NCBI GenBank assembly: GCA_963611755.1
Contig: CAVDTK010000136.1
Location: forward strand, 1 to 6,020
Reading direction: 5' to 3'
DNA from: Paratractidigestivibacter sp963611755
GTDB lineage: Bacteria; Actinomycetota; Coriobacteriia; Coriobacteriales; Atopobiaceae
DNA length: 6,020 bases
Every line of letters starts with the position of its first letter. Positions within the stretch are counted from its first letter, which is position 1. Below, in pieces: positions 4,745 through 6,020 of this stretch. The translations under genes and the position numbers were made by a program. The notes beneath the pieces were generated by a model. The model was not told the DNA's origin, did not search any database, and worked only from the letters and a program-made list of their open reading frames with translations.

Positions 4745-6020
4745 ATGGTGGCAGGTAGTGCGAGGCGGTCGGGAAGGCGCGTCTTTTCCCAGGTTGCCGT
4801 TTTGGTGTGCGTCTTCGCGTTCTGCACGTTCGCTTTCGTTCCCCAGGCCTGGGCCGTCGGCAAGATGTCTGCCCAGGCGGCAAACATCCCCTTTGGTACC
4901 AAGATAAGGACCGCGTGGCTGCGCGCGGTGGCAGGCATGGACCTGACGCCCGAGAAGGCCTGGCCCTGTTTTGCCCTGGGGGCCCTGGCGCTCATCACGC
5001 TTTCCCTGTTGGTGGGCGTGCTCGTGCGGCACCACCCCAAGAAGGGCCGCACCTACGAGGACCTTCTCTGTTTGGGAGAAGACCCTAAGCCCAGCAAGGT
5101 CAACCCCAGGCGCGCCTTTGCCTGCCAGACGACCATCTTCGCGAGCGCGTTCTTCACGCTGGCCTATCTCTCCTGGCGCGTGTGCTACTCGGTGCCTTAC
5201 CGGTGGGGCTGGCTCGCCGTGGCCTGCAACATCGTCCTTCTGGTGGTGGAGATCTGGGGCTTCATCGAGTCGCTCGTGCACTTCCGCGACGTGGCGGGCA
5301 TGCGCGCCCACCCGCTGCCCGAGTGCGCCCCCGAGGAGTACCCGGACGTCGATATTTTTATCGCCACCTACAACGAGCCCGACTACCTTCTCATCAAGAC
5401 CATCAACGGCTGCAAGCACCTGGAGTACCCCGATCCCGCGAAGGTCCACGTGTGGCTCTGCGACGACAACCGCCGCCCCCAGATCCGCGCCCTGGCCGAG
5501 CGCATGGGCATCGGCTACTTCGACCGCCCGGACAACGAGGGCGCGAAGGCCGGCAACTTGAACGCCGCGATGGCCCGCACAAGCGCCCCCTACGTGGTCA
5601 CGCTCGACGCCGACATGATCGTGCAGCGCGGCTTTCTGATGCAGACCATCCCGTACTTCATCGACTCCGAGCGCCGTAACGCCGGCCTTCCCGCCGACCA
5701 GCAGGTGAAGCTCGGCCTTCTCCAGACCCCGCAGTGCTTCCACGACCCCGACGTCTTCCAGCACGGCCTTTACGCCGAGAACTGCATCCCCAACGAGCAG
5801 GACTATTTCTACCGCACCGTTGAGGTGGCCAAGACGGCCAGCAACAGCGTCATCTACGGCGGCTCGAACACCGTCCTTGCCCGCGAGGCCCTGGACGCCG
5901 TGGGCGGCTTTTTCACGGGCTCCATCACCGAGGACTTCGCGACGGGCCTGCTCATCGAGTCGGCAGGCTACGTGAGCCTGGCGCTGCCCCGGCCGCTGGC
6001 GTCGGGCAGCACGCCGCACA
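4745..6020 (+). CDS. Membrane-bound family 2 glycosyltransferase, cellulose synthase catalytic subunit-like (3' truncated)
   Basis: The visible 425 residues run off the window. The N-terminus has arginines (R7, R8, R11, R12), a hydrophobic core (about 17-32) and an AxA-type site AWA (35-37), so it looks like a signal peptide or signal anchor. Three likely membrane segments follow (about 74-94, 126-144 and 154-178). With an outside N-terminus this places the next domain in the cytoplasm. That domain is a processive GT2 catalytic core: DVDIFIATYNEP (201-212), DDNRRP (240-245), KAGNLNAAM (268-276), the DAD metal/nucleotide-binding motif (288-290), QTPQCF (327-332) and TED with the likely catalytic base D397. 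These motifs match the BcsA order. The expected QxxRW motif, the later membrane segments and any PilZ (c-di-GMP) domain would lie beyond the edge. It probably polymerises a beta-linked glucan or related exopolysaccharide from a UDP-sugar and extrudes it; the product cannot be told from the sequence. The class call is firm, cellulose specificity is inference. Confidence 0.9.
   Translation, partial: MVAGSARRSGRRVFSQVAVLVCVFAFCTFAFVPQAWAVGKMSAQAANIPFGTKIRTAWLRAVAGMDLTPEKAWPCFALGALALITLSLLVGVLVRHHPKKGRTYEDLLCLGEDPKPSKVNPRRAFACQTTIFASAFFTLAYLSWRVCYSVPYRWGWLAVACNIVLLVVEIWGFIESLVHFRDVAGMRAHPLPECAPEEYPDVDIFIATYNEPDYLLIKTINGCKHLEYPDPAKVHVWLCDDNRRPQIRALAERMGIGYFDRPDNEGAKAGNLNAAMARTSAPYVVTLDADMIVQRGFLMQTIPYFIDSERRNAGLPADQQVKLGLLQTPQCFHDPDVFQHGLYAENCIPNEQDYFYRTVEVAKTASNSVIYGGSNTVLAREALDAVGGFFTGSITEDFATGLLIESAGYVSLALPRPLASGSTPH

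Noticed and set aside
4622..6019. 465-codon minus-strand open frame
   Set aside because: Antisense to the glycosyltransferase and running into the tRNA promoter region. The plus-strand frame has all the GT2 motifs and a good ribosome binding site.

Overview
The window is GC-rich bacterial DNA with tightly packed genes. Codons are G/C-biased at the third position, and long spurious antisense frames occur, as expected at this base composition. The gene content and the Ala/Pro/Lys-rich protein extensions suggest a high-GC Gram-positive organism, most likely a member of Coriobacteriia (Collinsella/Olsenella-like). That placement is inferred from general resemblance and was not searched.

Layout. 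(1) Positions 1-1197, plus strand: the 3' part of a superfamily 2 DEAH helicase whose 5' end lies outside the window. Its RecQ-like motor is followed by a tail that resembles the C-terminal domain of Firmicutes-type RecJ, so it may be the helicase half of a RecJ fusion. (2) 1200-3683, plus: a bifunctional long RelA/SpoT homologue (Rel) with HD hydrolase, synthetase, TGS, zinc-finger and ACT domains, plus an unusual low-complexity N-terminal extension of about 55-60 residues. (3) 3687-4388, plus: a glyoxalase II-like metallo-beta-lactamase-fold hydrolase, also with a low-complexity N-terminal extension that starts with a six-codon tandem duplication. Genes 1-3 are separated by only 2 and 3 bases and are almost certainly one operon. 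(4) 4389-4744: a 356-base intergenic region. It holds a GC-rich hairpin just after the operon, an 11-base tandem C-rich repeat, an intrinsic terminator, a minus-strand tRNA-Leu(CAA) with encoded CCA and its own sigma70-type promoter, and a short leader for the next gene. (5) 4745 to the window end, plus: the 5' part of a membrane-bound family 2 glycosyltransferase resembling the cellulose synthase catalytic subunit, cut off by the window edge.

How they fit together. The first three genes form a housekeeping block. Rel sets the (p)ppGpp level, the upstream helicase/exonuclease candidate belongs to DNA repair, and the small hydrolase commonly sits next to rel in Gram-positive bacteria. The tRNA gene is convergent with this operon and divergent from the glycosyltransferase, so the intergenic region insulates a housekeeping operon from an envelope or exopolysaccharide gene. 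I see no mobile element, CRISPR array or phage gene. Nothing here amounts to a clearly new system. The most unusual points are the intact helicase attached to a RecJ-like tail, the paired low-complexity extensions on Rel and the hydrolase, and the structured 3' region of the operon.
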